This document shows, piece after piece, positions 35,775 to 45,089 of a stretch of DNA of 64,000 nucleotides. The notes beneath the pieces were generated by a model that saw nothing but the letters and a program-made list of their open reading frames with translations, was not told the DNA's origin and ran no database searches. Position 1 is the stretch's first letter, and the number at the start of each line of letters is the position of its first letter. The stretch is from Streptomyces cynarae (lineage in GTDB: Bacteria > Actinomycetota > Actinomycetes > Streptomycetales > Streptomycetaceae), in assembly GCF_025642135.1 (NCBI RefSeq), contig NZ_CP106793.1:682001-746000 (forward strand), given 5' to 3'. A program made the position numbers and the translations under genes.

Positions 35775-36134
35775 GAGGAACGGTCTCCAGATGTTGCTCG
35801 ACGTTGCCGACTGCCCACAGGGGCGTCGAACGGATCGCGACAGGGCGGCCATGCCCGCGCCGCATTCGGCAGCGGTGCGGACCGGCCGGCCTCGCGGCCA
35901 CATTAATTGCACACGCTGGTTATTTCAAACGCTGCTTACGAGCTGACGCAATCACCTGGTTGCCGCCACTCGCACGGCAGCCCAGGCCGACCCAGACGTC
36001 GACCGATGACTACTGCGGGAATTCGCGGCGGTCGTCCCCGAGGTGCCGGTCGCCTGCTCCGGCGCGGCGGAACCGGCGCTGAGGGTGCTCACCCGGGCCT
36101 GGCCGGGTTGCCGTGGGCGGTCTTCGCGGGCATC
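35775..36134. other. Intergenic region without recognised gene
   Basis: 360 bases between the GlcG-like gene and an MDR gene remnant. The AT-richer stretch around 35902-35935 (TTAATTGCACACGCTGGTTA and following) is the likely promoter area of the GlcG-SDR pair. Confidence 0.4.
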
Positions 36135-36262
36135 GCGGGCATCCGCAAGCGGAAACGTGCGGTCGATCGCGACGTGGACCGTACCCGCGTCGAGCAGGCG
36201 TCCCACTTCAGCGAGCGGCGCGCCGTTCGAGCGGACCTGGATCCCCGAGAGCGTGACGCCCG
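36135..36262 (-). pseudogene. C-terminal fragment of an MDR (quinone oxidoreductase-like) gene
   Basis: The minus strand reads GIQVRSNGAPLAEVGRLLDA then VAIDRTFPLADARDA, matching the C-terminal end of zinc-type MDR/quinone reductases (xxxGxxLxEIaxLvdaGxlrpvvDRxFPLaeaxxAh). Only about 45 codons remain, adjoining the 3' end of the XRE gene. Confidence 0.6.
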
Positions 36263-36269
36263 GCTTCGG

Positions 36270-37124
36270 TCACGGGGTGTTGCCTTCGGTCATGGCCCGG
36301 GTGCCGGTGACGTTGAGTAGCCTGAGCCGGTCGGCGGCGTCGCTGCCGGGAGCGGCGGTATAGGCGACGATCCGCAGATCGCTGCCGGGAGCGACGAGCA
36401 CGTCACAGTCGACGGTGAATGTGCCGATGTCAGGGTGATGGACGGTCTTGGTGTCCGACTCATGGACGCCCACGATGCCCGTGTCCCACAGGCGTGCGAA
36501 GTCGGTGCTGACAGCCCGTAGGTCCTTGATCATGGAGCGCAGGTCGGCATCGGCCGGGTAGCGGGCGGTCGCCCCCCTGAGATCGGCGACCACGGCCGCC
36601 TCGAAACGGGCCTCCTGCTCAGGGGTGTGGCTGACCCGGCTCGGCAGGCCGGCGAAGTGCCGCCAGACGATGTTGCGCTCGCGTCCGTGCAGCGCGCACG
36701 CGTCTCCGAACACGGCGGCCCACAACGGGTTCCACAGAATCAGGTTCCATGCGGCGTCATGCACGCTCAGCGGTGAGCCGTCCAGTTGGTCGAGCAGCCT
36801 TCGGACCCCTGGTGGGATGTGTGCGGACAGCTGCCCGGGGCCTGGCGCCGGCCGGCCTGCGAGGAGATACAGGTATTCGCGCTCGGCTGCCGACAGCCGC
36901 AGGGCGCGGGCCAGCGCGGACAGGACCTGCGCCGACGGGGAAGTGGCCCGGCCCTGTTCAAGGCGGGTGATGTAGTCCACCGACAGGTTGGCGAGCTGTG
37001 CCAGTTCCTCGCGGCGCAGCCCGGCGGCCCGACGCACTCCGCCCGTGGGCAGTCCGACGGTTGCGGGGGCGATCCGGTCCCGCCAGCCGTGCAGGGCTCT
37101 GCCCAGTTCCCTGGATTCGCTCAT
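36270..37124 (-). CDS. XRE family regulator with MmyB-like C-terminal domain
   Basis: A 284-residue protein. The N-terminus is a helix-turn-helix of the XRE type (GGVRRAAGLRREELAQLANL, YITRLEQGRATSPS). The C-terminal part (about 105-270) matches the MmyB-like ligand-binding domain (WNLILWNPLWAAVFGD, NIVWRHFAG, then the RLWDTGIVGVHES segment). Such regulators often control a divergent SDR gene; here an SDR begins 132 bases away on the other strand. The ligand is unknown. Confidence 0.93.
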   Translation of the reverse strand: MSESRELGRALHGWRDRIAPATVGLPTGGVRRAAGLRREELAQLANLSVDYITRLEQGRATSPSAQVLSALARALRLSAAEREYLYLLAGRPAPGPGQLSAHIPPGVRRLLDQLDGSPLSVHDAAWNLILWNPLWAAVFGDACALHGRERNIVWRHFAGLPSRVSHTPEQEARFEAAVVADLRGATARYPADADLRSMIKDLRAVSTDFARLWDTGIVGVHESDTKTVHHPDIGTFTVDCDVLVAPGSDLRIVAYTAAPGSDAADRLRLLNVTGTRAMTEGNTP

Positions 37125-37256
37125 CGTCCCAGTATCGCGTTGCCGTGCCCGGACAGCCTGGTACTGCCGGTCCACTGGCTGAGGCGGGCACTGTCTGCGC
37201 CCGCGCGATGCGAGGAGGGTGGAGACGTCACCACCCCACCGAGCACGGAGTAACAC

Positions 37257-37952
37257 ATGACCACTACATTGATCACTGGAGCGAACAAGGGCCTCGGGTT
37301 CGAGACCGCCCGCCGCCTGATCGAGGCCGGGCACACCGTCTACGTCGGGGCACGCGATGCGCACCGCGGCCGGGAGGCGGCCGAGAGGCTCGGTGCCCGC
37401 TTCGTTCAGCTCGACGTCACCGACGAGGATTCCGTCAAGGCTGCCGCCGAATTCGTCCGCGCGGACGCCGGCGGCCTCGACGTCCTGGTCAACAACGCCG
37501 GGATCGTGGGCGCGCGTAAGTCGGTCGGCGAGACCACGGCGGCCGACATGGTGACCACGTACGACACGAACGTCTTCGGCGTCGTGCGCGTCACGCACGC
37601 CTTCCTGCCGCTGCTGGAAGCGAGCAATGCCCCGGTCGTCGTCAACGTCGGCAGCGGTCTGGGCTCGCTGGCGGCAACCTCCGACCCCAGCCGGGTGGAG
37701 TTCCACGTGACGGCACTGGACTACAACTCCTCCAAGACCGCGCTGGTCATGATCAGCGCGCAGTACGCCAAGGCTTTCCCCGCCATCCGGTTCAACACCG
37801 TCGACCCCGGCTACACCGCCACCGACCTCAATGGCCACACGGGCACACAAACCATCGAGGAGGGCGCGGAGATCATCATCCGCATGGCCTCGATCGACGC
37901 CGGCGGCCCGACGGGCGGCTTCTTCGACAAGGACGGCCCGGTCGTCTGGTAA
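37257..37952 (+). CDS. SDR family oxidoreductase
   Basis: A 231-residue SDR: LITGANKGLGFETARRL, LDVTDEDSVKAAAEFV, VNNAGIVGARK, VNVGSGLGSLA with the catalytic Ser, and YNSSKTALVM for Tyr and Lys. It resembles the actinobacterial and plant carbonyl-reductase-like SDRs. It is probably regulated by the divergent XRE/MmyB protein, the usual arrangement for this pair. Confidence 0.93.
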   Translation: MTTTLITGANKGLGFETARRLIEAGHTVYVGARDAHRGREAAERLGARFVQLDVTDEDSVKAAAEFVRADAGGLDVLVNNAGIVGARKSVGETTAADMVTTYDTNVFGVVRVTHAFLPLLEASNAPVVVNVGSGLGSLAATSDPSRVEFHVTALDYNSSKTALVMISAQYAKAFPAIRFNTVDPGYTATDLNGHTGTQTIEEGAEIIIRMASIDAGGPTGGFFDKDGPVVW

Positions 37953-38099
37953 CGATCCGGTCGCTGACGTTCCGGCAAGGGCGGTGACCGGGCGCGCCGC
38001 CCCCGCGAAGCTGCCCGCCGCCTCCGAGCGGACCTCGCCCGAGGCGCCATGACGGCGGCACCTGCCGACAAGATGCCCCCGCTCCTGGAGCGGCATCCC
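37953..38099. other. Short intergenic stretch
   Basis: No gene recognised between the SDR stop and the RidA remnant. Together with 38217-38506, which is also featureless, this makes a long gap upstream of the SRPBCC promoter. Confidence 0.35.
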
Positions 38100-38216
38100 C
38101 CGGGCGGCCGCGAAGCTGGGGGCGTTCCGGTGCCGCCGACCACGCTGATCGGCGTCGCGGCGCTGGACGTCCCCGAGCATCTGGTCGAGAGCGAAGCCAC
38201 CGCAGTCCTCGACTGA
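38100..38216 (+). pseudogene. C-terminal fragment of a RidA-family gene
   Basis: The plus-strand frame ends PPTTLIGVAALDVPEHLVES and EATAVLD stop. This resembles the RidA/YjgF C-terminus (pxsTLVGVaaLaxPexLVEvEAvAvl), which contains the trimer-interface strand. The preceding sequence has no RidA N-terminal half, so this is a remnant. Confidence 0.5.
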
Positions 38217-38506
38217 ACAGTGCCCAGTGAGCGCCGAAGCGGCTGGCTACGGCACTCGGTTCCTTGACGGCCGGACGTGGGCCATCACGTCGCACTGCCG
38301 TGGGGACCGGCCCCTGATCCGGGGTCAGGACCACCGTGTAGGTCCGGGCGAGCCACTGAGCGACCGGCTCGGCGGGATCGCGAAGAGCGCTGTACGGTCT
38401 CCGTCGACAACGCGGTCGACCTCGTGCGCGCCGCTGCCCGCCGCCCCGCTGCTGCCCGAGGTAGCGCAGCACCGCCAGCACCCGGACTGACCGACACCGC
38501 CTCAAA

Positions 38507-38569
38507 GTAACCGCCTTGACGGGTGACGCAGGCACATGGGAACCTTTCGTCACCGGTCAGAGCAGTTAC
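38507..38569. promoter_or_regulatory. Paired CGNR-type operators before SRPBCC gene
   Basis: Site 1, 38507-38527: GTAACC-N9-GGTGAC with spacer GCCTTGACG. Site 2, 38549-38569: GTCACC-N9-AGTTAC, the same element in the opposite direction. Centres are 42 bp apart, about four helical turns. Site 2 ends 18 bases before the start codon. Confidence 0.65.
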
Positions 38570-38586
38570 TCTGGGGAGGAAAACCC

Positions 38587-39015
38587 ATGGCAGTCGTACG
38601 CTTCCACCTCGTCTCCACGCTCAGCCCGAAGGACGTGCTGGGGGTACTGACCGACTTCGGCCCTTCCCGCGCCGAGGCCTGGCCCACGATCGACAACGAA
38701 CACTTCGAGGTCCACGACCTCGGTGACACCTGGGCCGAGGTCACCGAGGGCACCGCCGCCGCCTGGGAGCGCGCGCGTTACGAGTGGGAGCCGGGCGGTG
38801 ACACGGTCACCATCACCACCCTCGACTCCAAGCTCTTCGGAGCCGGCGGCGGCTGGGTCTTCCGGATGACCCCCGAGGCCGACGGCACCCGGATCGACGT
38901 CGAGTTGACGCGGCAGCCGAGCACGCTCAAGGGAAAGATGCTCGCCGCGCTGCTCCCCCTCGCCGCTCCCCCGTCCCTGCGCAAGTCCTTCGCGGGCCCC
39001 CTGCAGGCGAGATGA
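38587..39015 (+). CDS. SRPBCC family protein
   Basis: A 142-residue START/Bet v1-like fold: VVRFHLVSTLSPKDVLGVLT, WERARYEWEPGGDTVTITTL, VFRMTPEADGTRIDVELTRQ. These proteins bind hydrophobic ligands; no enzymatic residues can be assigned. ATG 38587 has GGGGAGGA six bases upstream. Two copies of the 21-bp operator lie immediately upstream, placing it in the proposed CGNR regulon. Confidence 0.85.
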   Translation: MAVVRFHLVSTLSPKDVLGVLTDFGPSRAEAWPTIDNEHFEVHDLGDTWAEVTEGTAAAWERARYEWEPGGDTVTITTLDSKLFGAGGGWVFRMTPEADGTRIDVELTRQPSTLKGKMLAALLPLAAPPSLRKSFAGPLQAR

Positions 39016-39481
39016 ACCGCATCGCGGGCTTGAGTCACAGGCACCCAGCCGACGAGACCGTCGTGAAGGCGGTACAGCACATGTGCCAGATGGGCGTCCA
39101 CTCCGGCCACATGGCCGTTCCAGCCACATGGGTGTGACTGCGGCCGTCTCACGACCGTTGTCATACCGAGTGCAGACGGAAACGTATCGTCTGGGCGCAC
39201 CGACTCCGTCGGGCCGATCACACGTCGGTCACGTTCCTGTGGCACGGGGATCAACGCGCCACTTCGGCGGGCGATTTCAGCCAGACGCTTCCGGTCCGCG
39301 CGGCGCAGCGGATGCTGTCCAGGCAGTCCGAGCCCGCGTGCAGGCATGTGGCGCCGGGCAACGGCTTCCCCTCCGGTCCGTGTCGCGAGACCGACGACCG
39401 CGGCGGGGCACTCTCACATCGCCGGCCTGGGCAGGCACGTCCTTCTCGACCGGCTGTCTCCATGGAAGTGAGCGATCGAGC
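39016..39481. other. Intergenic region without recognised gene
   Basis: 466 bases with mixed short frames. A minus-strand peptide VDAHLAHVLYRLHDGLVGWV around 39060-39120 looks like coding debris, but I cannot assign it. Confidence 0.35.
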
Positions 39482-40258
39482 ATGCAGAGCCTGTTCCCCG
39501 CGCCCGTGGTGCCCGTGGACGAAAGCGATTTGGAAACGTTGTACGACTACCCCGCCGGTCTCGACAGAGCTTGGGTGCAGGCGAATTTCGTCGCCAGCGC
39601 GGACGGGGCGGCAACCGTCGACGGGGACTCCGAGTGTCTTTCCGGGCCGGCCGATCGCCGTGTCCTGGGACTGGCCAGGGATCTCGCGGACGTCATCATG
39701 GTGGGTGTAGCGACCGCCGTTGCCGGCGCCTACCAGAAGATCCGGGTCGATCCGGCACGGCGCACCGCGCATGGCCTGCGCCCCCATCCGCCCATCGCCC
39801 TGGTCACCAACCGATGCTCTCTCGGACCCGACGCACCGCAGATCGCGGACTGCCCCGAGCCGCCCGTCGTGATCACATGCCGCGCCGCCCCGCATACAGC
39901 AAAGAGGGACCTGATCGCCGCGGGCGTGGACCTGGTGACGGTCGGAGACGCGGCGGTGGATCTGCGGGGTGCGCTCAGTGCGCTGGCGGAGCGCGGGCTC
40001 AGAAGAGTCGACTGCGAAGGCGGGCCGACATTGTTCGGCGGACTGGTCGACGAGGACCTGGTCGACGCCCTCTGCCTCACCGTGGCGCCGTTCGTCGTCG
40101 GCGGACGCGACGGACGCATCAGCACACACCCGTTGCCCGCACAGGCACGGCCCATGGCTTTGGAGTCGGTTCTGCAGGCCGAGGGATCCCTGTTCGTGAA
40201 ATACCGCCGTCTGCGTGACGCGGCGACTCCGGTGCACGGGTCCCCCGAACTCGGCTGA
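39482..40258 (+). CDS. RibD C-terminal-domain (pyrimidine reductase-like) protein
   Basis: A 258-residue protein of the RibD reductase / dihydrofolate-reductase-like fold: WVQANFVASADGAATVDGDS, DVIMVGVATAVAGAYQKIRV and GLRRVDCEGGPTLFGGLVDE (GG near the NADPH site). Stand-alone actinobacterial members reduce pyrimidine- or F420-like substrates using NADPH. It is not next to riboflavin genes. ATG 39482 was chosen at the domain start. Confidence 0.88.
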   Translation: MQSLFPAPVVPVDESDLETLYDYPAGLDRAWVQANFVASADGAATVDGDSECLSGPADRRVLGLARDLADVIMVGVATAVAGAYQKIRVDPARRTAHGLRPHPPIALVTNRCSLGPDAPQIADCPEPPVVITCRAAPHTAKRDLIAAGVDLVTVGDAAVDLRGALSALAERGLRRVDCEGGPTLFGGLVDEDLVDALCLTVAPFVVGGRDGRISTHPLPAQARPMALESVLQAEGSLFVKYRRLRDAATPVHGSPELG

Positions 40259-40609
40259 CTGTCGCACCCCGAACCGCAGGCCCGCACCGGCGAGTTCGGC
40301 GCCTCCGGCCACGGCGGCACCCCCACACTGGTCACCGCCGTGCGGCACCATCAGGCAATGACTTACGTCACGTCCCCCCGCAGTGCACAGGACAGGCACG
40401 TTCCGCGCCCACTTTTGCGCCGACGCGAGCCTCGCGGACGCCGGGCACCGGCGCCGGTGTTCCGACAACTGCCCCGTCCTGAGCCGGCCTCCGACCGTCA
40501 CTGCCCCGTCGGGGGCTGTCCTCCGACCGTCAACTGACCGATGTGCGGCGTCCGCCCCGGGCGAAGAGTGGAACACGCAGACTTCGTCCCACGGAGGGAA
40601 ACTCCTGTC
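40259..40609. other. Intergenic region without recognised gene
   Basis: 351 bases between the RibD-like and SsgA-like genes with no conserved protein, hairpin or operator site that I can see. The promoter of the SsgA-like gene is expected here. Confidence 0.35.
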
Positions 40610-41077
40610 ATGCATCGTGATCAGTCACCACTGCGGGCGCGTTCGGCGCCCGAGCTCGTGCCGTCGTTGTTGCTGGACCTCGACCAGATGCTGGACGAAT
40701 TCACCCGGCAGCCCATGCGGGCCAAGTTCCGCTTCGGCGTGGACATGCCCGCGGTGATCACGGTCGAGTTCGCGGCGGAACGGGGACCCACTCTCATCTG
40801 GCACATCGGCCGTGAACTCCTGTACCGCGGAGTGACGTCGATGAGCGGGGCGGGCGACGTGCGGATGTGGCCGACTCTGCCCGGAGAGCGGCCCTCGTCG
40901 TGGCTGCTTCTGGAGTCCGAGGAGGTGGAGGCGCTGTTCGAGATCCCCACCGCGCCGCTGGCGGAGTGGCTCGACGCCACCTACCGCATCGTCTCGGCCG
41001 AGACGGAGATGGACGGCTTGAACTGGGACGGCTTCCTCATGGAACTGCTCGACGGCCCGCAGGCGCCGTCCGAATGA
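40610..41077 (+). CDS. SsgA-like sporulation / cell division regulator
   Basis: A 155-residue protein resembling the SsgA-like (SALP) family: FRFGVDMPAVITVEFAAERG, then IWHIGRELLYRGVTSMSGAG and DVRMWPT (family pattern W.F.RELL..G...P.G.GDVRvWP), and a leucine-rich acidic C-terminus. SALPs recruit division and wall-remodelling proteins and occur only in sporulating actinomycetes. ATG 40610 has CGGAGGGA about eleven bases upstream. Confidence 0.85.
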   Translation: MHRDQSPLRARSAPELVPSLLLDLDQMLDEFTRQPMRAKFRFGVDMPAVITVEFAAERGPTLIWHIGRELLYRGVTSMSGAGDVRMWPTLPGERPSSWLLLESEEVEALFEIPTAPLAEWLDATYRIVSAETEMDGLNWDGFLMELLDGPQAPSE

Positions 41078-41119
41078 CCGTCTGCCCGGCCCGAGCGGAC
41101 GGGGACTCACCCCTCTCAC

Positions 41120-41140
41120 GTCACCTGCTAGAGTGGTGAC
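41120..41140. promoter_or_regulatory. CGNR-type operator before Bax inhibitor-1 gene
   Basis: GTCACC-N9-GGTGAC with perfect half-sites; the spacer TGCTAGAGT lacks the TTGA core. It lies 118 bases before the start codon. No second copy is seen. Confidence 0.55.
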
Positions 41141-41258
41141 GTGAAGGGTTGCGGTCGTCGACCCGGTGGATGGCCACCGGCACACGTGCGCCGCCACGGG
41201 CGCCCGACGACAAACGCTTTGCGCCAAGCCGCGAGTGCGGCGGACGAGGAGGAATGAC

Positions 41259-42140
41259 GTGAGGACGAGCAACCCGATCTTCTCCCGCTGGGGCGCCACC
41301 CGTGGCGCAGGCCCGGCGGGCGCGCACCGGCGCGAGCCGCTGGGTGCCACGGTCGGCGCCAGCCCGACCGGCGACTACCGGACCAACCCGTACGCCTCCC
41401 CCGCCGACGCCAACCTGTACGCCTCCCCCGCCGACACCGGCCTGCGCGCCGGCTCGACCGCGGTGACCATGGACGACGTCATCGTCCGCACCGCGACGAC
41501 CCTCGGTACCGTGGCCCTGACGGCGGTGCTCTCCTGGCTCCTGCTGCCCGTCGACGAGGCGAACATCGGCCGGTCCTACGGCCTGGCCGTGGGCGCCGCC
41601 CTCGTCGCCTTCGTGCTGTCGATGGTCCAGTCGTTCCGGCGGACGCCGTCTCCGGCGCTGATCCTCGGATACGCGGCGTTCGAAGGTGTCTTCCTCGGCG
41701 TGTTCTCCAGCACGGTCTCGACGTACATCGCGCCGGGCGTGGTCGTCCAGGCGGTCCTCGGCACCTTCGCAGTGTCCGCGGGCGTGCTCATCGCGTACCG
41801 GATGCGCTGGATCCGGGTCACCCGGCGGTTCGCCGGATTCGTCGCCGCCGCCGCGACCGGGTTCCTGCTCCTGCTTGTCGCCGACTCCCTCTTCTCCGCC
41901 TTCGGCGCCGGAAACGGCCTCGGCTTCCACAGCGGCGGCCTCGGCCTCGCCTTCGGCGTCATCGGCATCCTGCTCGGTGCGGCCTTCCTCGCCCTCGACC
42001 TGAAGCAGGTCGAGGACGCCGTCGCCTACGGCGCCCCGCGCCAGGAGGCCTGGCTGGCCGCCTTCGGCCTCACCCTGACGCTGGTCTGGATCTACCTGGA
42101 AGTGCTGCGCGTGCTCTCCATCTTCAACAACGACAACTGA
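41259..42140 (+). CDS. Bax inhibitor-1 / YccA family membrane protein
   Basis: A 293-residue protein with a polar N-terminal tail containing a repeated NxYASPAD motif, then seven transmembrane helices. Family signatures are GYAAFEGVFLGVFSS and GAFLALDLKQVEDAVAYGAP near the C-terminus. BI-1 proteins are pH-gated calcium channels or protease modulators in membranes. GTG 41259 has GAGGAGGAA five bases upstream. A 21-bp operator lies upstream and a strong terminator downstream. Confidence 0.93.
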   Translation: MRTSNPIFSRWGATRGAGPAGAHRREPLGATVGASPTGDYRTNPYASPADANLYASPADTGLRAGSTAVTMDDVIVRTATTLGTVALTAVLSWLLLPVDEANIGRSYGLAVGAALVAFVLSMVQSFRRTPSPALILGYAAFEGVFLGVFSSTVSTYIAPGVVVQAVLGTFAVSAGVLIAYRMRWIRVTRRFAGFVAAAATGFLLLLVADSLFSAFGAGNGLGFHSGGLGLAFGVIGILLGAAFLALDLKQVEDAVAYGAPRQEAWLAAFGLTLTLVWIYLEVLRVLSIFNNDN

Positions 42141-42150
42141 GTTCTCCGAC

Positions 42151-42187
42151 GCCAGAGGGGCATGCGCCGCGCGCATGCCCCTCTGGC
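42151..42187 (+). terminator. Terminator of Bax inhibitor-1 gene
   Basis: A perfect 17-bp inverted repeat (42151-42167 / 42171-42187) with loop CGC lies ten bases after the stop. There is no T tract, but the stem is very stable. Confidence 0.85.
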
Positions 42188-42254
42188 ATGTCCGGACCGC
42201 CATACCGGGCGGGCCAGAACCCCGCACGGAACCGGGCCGGCCCGTACCAGCGCG

Positions 42255-42600
42255 GCAGAGTGAACGCGGCCCTCGTCGCCGCCGGTCACGTCCTCAACAG
42301 GCCCTCGGTGGGACTGGGCTCGCAGACGCCGTGCCGATCCGCCGTAGCACGGCCGGCTGCGCCGCCTGGACGCCGCCGCCTTCACCGCGCGCCGCACTGC
42401 CGCACCGCCGAACTGGCCCCGCGCATCGAGCGGATCGCCCACGAGCTGATCGACGCCGTGCCGCCCGCCGGTGAGATCGACCTCGTCGAGGCGTTTCACG
42501 CGCCGCTGCCCGCGACGGTGATCGCCGAACTCCTCGGCATCCCCGACGAGCACGACCCGGACTTCCGCCGCTGGTCGAGCCATGCCCTCCAGCTGCCTTC
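42255..42600 (+). pseudogene. Frameshifted cytochrome P450 fragment
   Basis: Three plus-strand frames together give P450 N-terminal-half sequence: VNAALVAAGHVLNRPSVGL, RLRRLDAAAFTARRTA (the HxxLRRLvxkaFTarR helix C) and APRIERIAHELIDAV with GEIDLVEAFHAPLPATVIAE and LLGIPDEHDPDFRRWS. There is no I helix, ExxR or heme Cys. It is a truncated, frameshifted relic. Confidence 0.8.
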
Positions 42601-42770
42601 GCCCTCGCACACGGGCGCGTGCACCACTGCCGTCCCGCGTCCCCGAACCGGAACTCGCCATACCGGTGGACTCGTTGGACTGGGCCGTCTCCGTTACGAC
42701 CCGCCGCGTGACGTGCCTTCCGGTGTGCTACCGCGTCGCCTGACGGTCCGGGTCCAGTCCGTACGACACG

Positions 42771-42806
42771 AAAATCCCGGCCCGCGCCTCGGGGCGCGGG
42801 CCGGGA
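42771..42806 (-). terminator. Intrinsic terminator of the minus-strand membrane gene
   Basis: A perfect 14-bp stem (42775-42788 / 42793-42806, loop TCGG) followed on the minus strand by TTTTCGTG. It ends transcription from the 42831-43421 gene and probably the tannase gene upstream of it. Confidence 0.88.
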
Positions 42807-42830
42807 CGGCACAGGAAGCGTGGTCCGGGG

Positions 42831-43421
42831 TCAGACGGTCCGGGTGCGCAGCTGCCGGGACTTCCAGCCCAGCAGCACGGCCTGGACGATGAACCACACC
42901 CCGCCGCCGGTGGCGTACACCGACAGCACGTCGAGCGAGGGATCGTCGCCCGCGGCCTGGACGTTGTAGAAGATGCCGACGACGAACGACAGCCCGCCCG
43001 AGATCAGGGTCGGCCACTGGGCGCCCGACTCGGGGCCGCGCCGCCGCAGTCCGACGATCACCTGGGCGGCACCGGAGGCGACGGCCCAGGCACCGAACAC
43101 ATGGAGCACCGGGGCCACGCCGCCCGCGCCGGCGATGCCGACCGCGATGGCGGCCAGTGTGCTGAGGACCCCGTTGAACGCGGTGACACGGCGCTCGGAA
43201 CCGTCTGGGGTGGCACGGTAGTCGATCAGCGAGGACACCGCGTCGATCAGCGGGTAGACGACCAGCAGCGTGATCGCCACGGCGTCGACGTGCTCGTGGG
43301 CTCCGGCGAACGCCAGGGCCCACGCCAGGGCCAGGACGCCACGGCCCAGGTACAGCCTCAGCAGGGAGGAGCGCCCGCCCGTCGTCGCCGGACTCGAAGG
43401 CGTCGCAGTCTGCGTGCTCAT
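42831..43421 (-). CDS. Polytopic membrane protein, DUF308/HdeD-like
   Basis: A 196-residue protein with about six transmembrane helices (LGRGVLALAWALAFAGAHEH, LLVVYPLIDAVSSLIDYRAT, AWAVASGAAQVIVGLRRR, SGGLSFVVGIFYNVQAA). The pattern of paired helices with R/G-rich turns resembles HdeD-like DUF308 proteins. It lies 48 bases downstream of the tannase gene on the same strand, so it may be cotranscribed. Function unknown. Confidence 0.75.
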   Translation of the reverse strand: MSTQTATPSSPATTGGRSSLLRLYLGRGVLALAWALAFAGAHEHVDAVAITLLVVYPLIDAVSSLIDYRATPDGSERRVTAFNGVLSTLAAIAVGIAGAGGVAPVLHVFGAWAVASGAAQVIVGLRRRGPESGAQWPTLISGGLSFVVGIFYNVQAAGDDPSLDVLSVYATGGGVWFIVQAVLLGWKSRQLRTRTV

Positions 43422-43469
43422 GATGGTTCGGCCTTTCTAAGGTCGGGGAGTCGTCCGTGGACCGGCCGG

Positions 43470-45089
43470 TCAGTGCCGGGACGGGGAGACGCAGCGGAAG
43501 CTGGAGGCGGCAGTCGTGTCGCCGTGGCCCTTGTAGCGGGACACCGACGGGTAGCTGCACAGGTCACGGGTGACCGTCTGACCGTCTGCGTTGATCAGAG
43601 TGGCGGGCAGCGTCTTGGGCGCCTTGCCGTGTTCGACCCAGGCGGTCAGCGCGGCGAGGCCGTCAGCCGAACCGTCAAGGCCGTTGAGGCCGCAGTGGTC
43701 GGTGTTCGGGGCGAGGAAGAGACGGTAGAAGTCGTCGACGCGCTTGGAGCCGCCCATCTCCCGCTCGACCTGCTCGCGGTACTGCACGGTGCCCTGAGTC
43801 GGGATGTACTGGTCGGCCTGGCCGTGCCAGGTCAGCAGCTTGCCGCCGGACTTGAGGAAGGCGGACAGGTCCGGGTCGTCCGTGCCGATGACCTTGTCGT
43901 ACTCGGCCTCGGACTGCTCGAACAGCCGCGTGAACCGGCTGTAAGTGATCTCCGAGACGTCGAGGGACGGGTCCTTCGCCACCCACAGCCTGACCCAGTC
44001 GGCGGGCACCTGGAACGGCGCTCCCTTGACGTTCCCGTTGGCGTCGGGGTCGGAAACACCCGCCAGAGCCGCCAGGTTGGCCCCGATCGGGACGCCGGAC
44101 CACAGCTTCCTGCCCGACGGCGTGCGCGGACCGTCCCAGATCTTGCGCACCACGGCCGCGTCTGCCGCCGTGACAGTCAACTCCTTGCCGTTGCACACGA
44201 CCTTGGTGCCGATCAGCCGGCGCGGGTCGAAGTCGCAGCGGGACGCGTCGTTGACGAGGCCGTCCTTGACGCCGTCGAGCGAGTCGCAGGCCTTGACGGC
44301 GGCGTCGGTGAAGGCCTTGAACTCACAGGGGGCCGGGTAGGTCTTCTCGTTGTTCATGACCACCTGCGGCCACAGGGTGGCGACTTCGAACTCGTCCCAG
44401 TTGATCGCGGGCGCGTCGGCGAGGATGCCGTCGTAGTCGGTCGGGTAGCGCTGGGCCTCCATGTAGCCCTGGCGTCCGCCGGTGGAGCAGCCGGTGAAGT
44501 AGGAGTAGGAGGCGCGTTTGCCGTAGACCCCGTCGACGACCTCCTTGCCGACGACCGCCGCCTCGTGCTGGGAGCGGGAGGCGAAGTTCTTCAGCAGGGC
44601 GGTGTTGACCTTCCCCTTGCTGTTCAGTGCCCAGCTGGTGTCCAGGGCGTCGCCGACACCGGCGTCCGTGGTGGTCGCCGCGTAGCCGTCCTTGACCGCG
44701 GTGGCCAGACCGACATTGTTGTCCCCGGCGAGGTAGGCGGCGCCCCCGAGCCCCTGGAAGCGGCCGTTCCAACCGCTGACGGGCAACCAGGTCCGCACCT
44801 TGGCATGGTCGCTGTCGCCCGGGTGGGTGAGGGTGACCGTGACCTCGCAGAACGCCGGGACGTCGGTGACCGTGCCTTGCAGGACCCCCGTGCCCTGGAT
44901 GGTGCCGCCCTCTTGGCGGAGCGCCGTCACGGACTCCACCGTGGTGCCGGCCGGGGCCTTCACCGACACCGTGTCGCAGTTGAGCGGCATGGAGGCGGAA
45001 TTGCGGGGTTCCGCCGACGCGGTCGGCAGGTACACCGCCGCAGCCAGCGGCACACCGGCCGCGAGGACAGTCAGAAGTCGTCGTCTCAT
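43470..45089 (-). CDS. Secreted tannase / feruloyl esterase family protein
   Basis: A 539-residue exported protein: signal peptide MRRRLLTVLAAGVPLAAAVY with cleavage near SAEP. Tannase-family features are the nucleophile motif GCSTGGRQGYMEAQRYPTDY, the Asp-containing GTDDPDLSAFLKSGGKLLTW and the His region TDHCGLNG. Paired cysteines fit the family disulfide next to the triad. It would hydrolyse esters of plant phenolics (gallate, ferulate). A 21-bp operator lies 182 bases upstream of ATG 45089. Confidence 0.92.
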   Translation of the reverse strand: MRRRLLTVLAAGVPLAAAVYLPTASAEPRNSASMPLNCDTVSVKAPAGTTVESVTALRQEGGTIQGTGVLQGTVTDVPAFCEVTVTLTHPGDSDHAKVRTWLPVSGWNGRFQGLGGAAYLAGDNNVGLATAVKDGYAATTTDAGVGDALDTSWALNSKGKVNTALLKNFASRSQHEAAVVGKEVVDGVYGKRASYSYFTGCSTGGRQGYMEAQRYPTDYDGILADAPAINWDEFEVATLWPQVVMNNEKTYPAPCEFKAFTDAAVKACDSLDGVKDGLVNDASRCDFDPRRLIGTKVVCNGKELTVTAADAAVVRKIWDGPRTPSGRKLWSGVPIGANLAALAGVSDPDANGNVKGAPFQVPADWVRLWVAKDPSLDVSEITYSRFTRLFEQSEAEYDKVIGTDDPDLSAFLKSGGKLLTWHGQADQYIPTQGTVQYREQVEREMGGSKRVDDFYRLFLAPNTDHCGLNGLDGSADGLAALTAWVEHGKAPKTLPATLINADGQTVTRDLCSYPSVSRYKGHGDTTAASSFRCVSPSRH

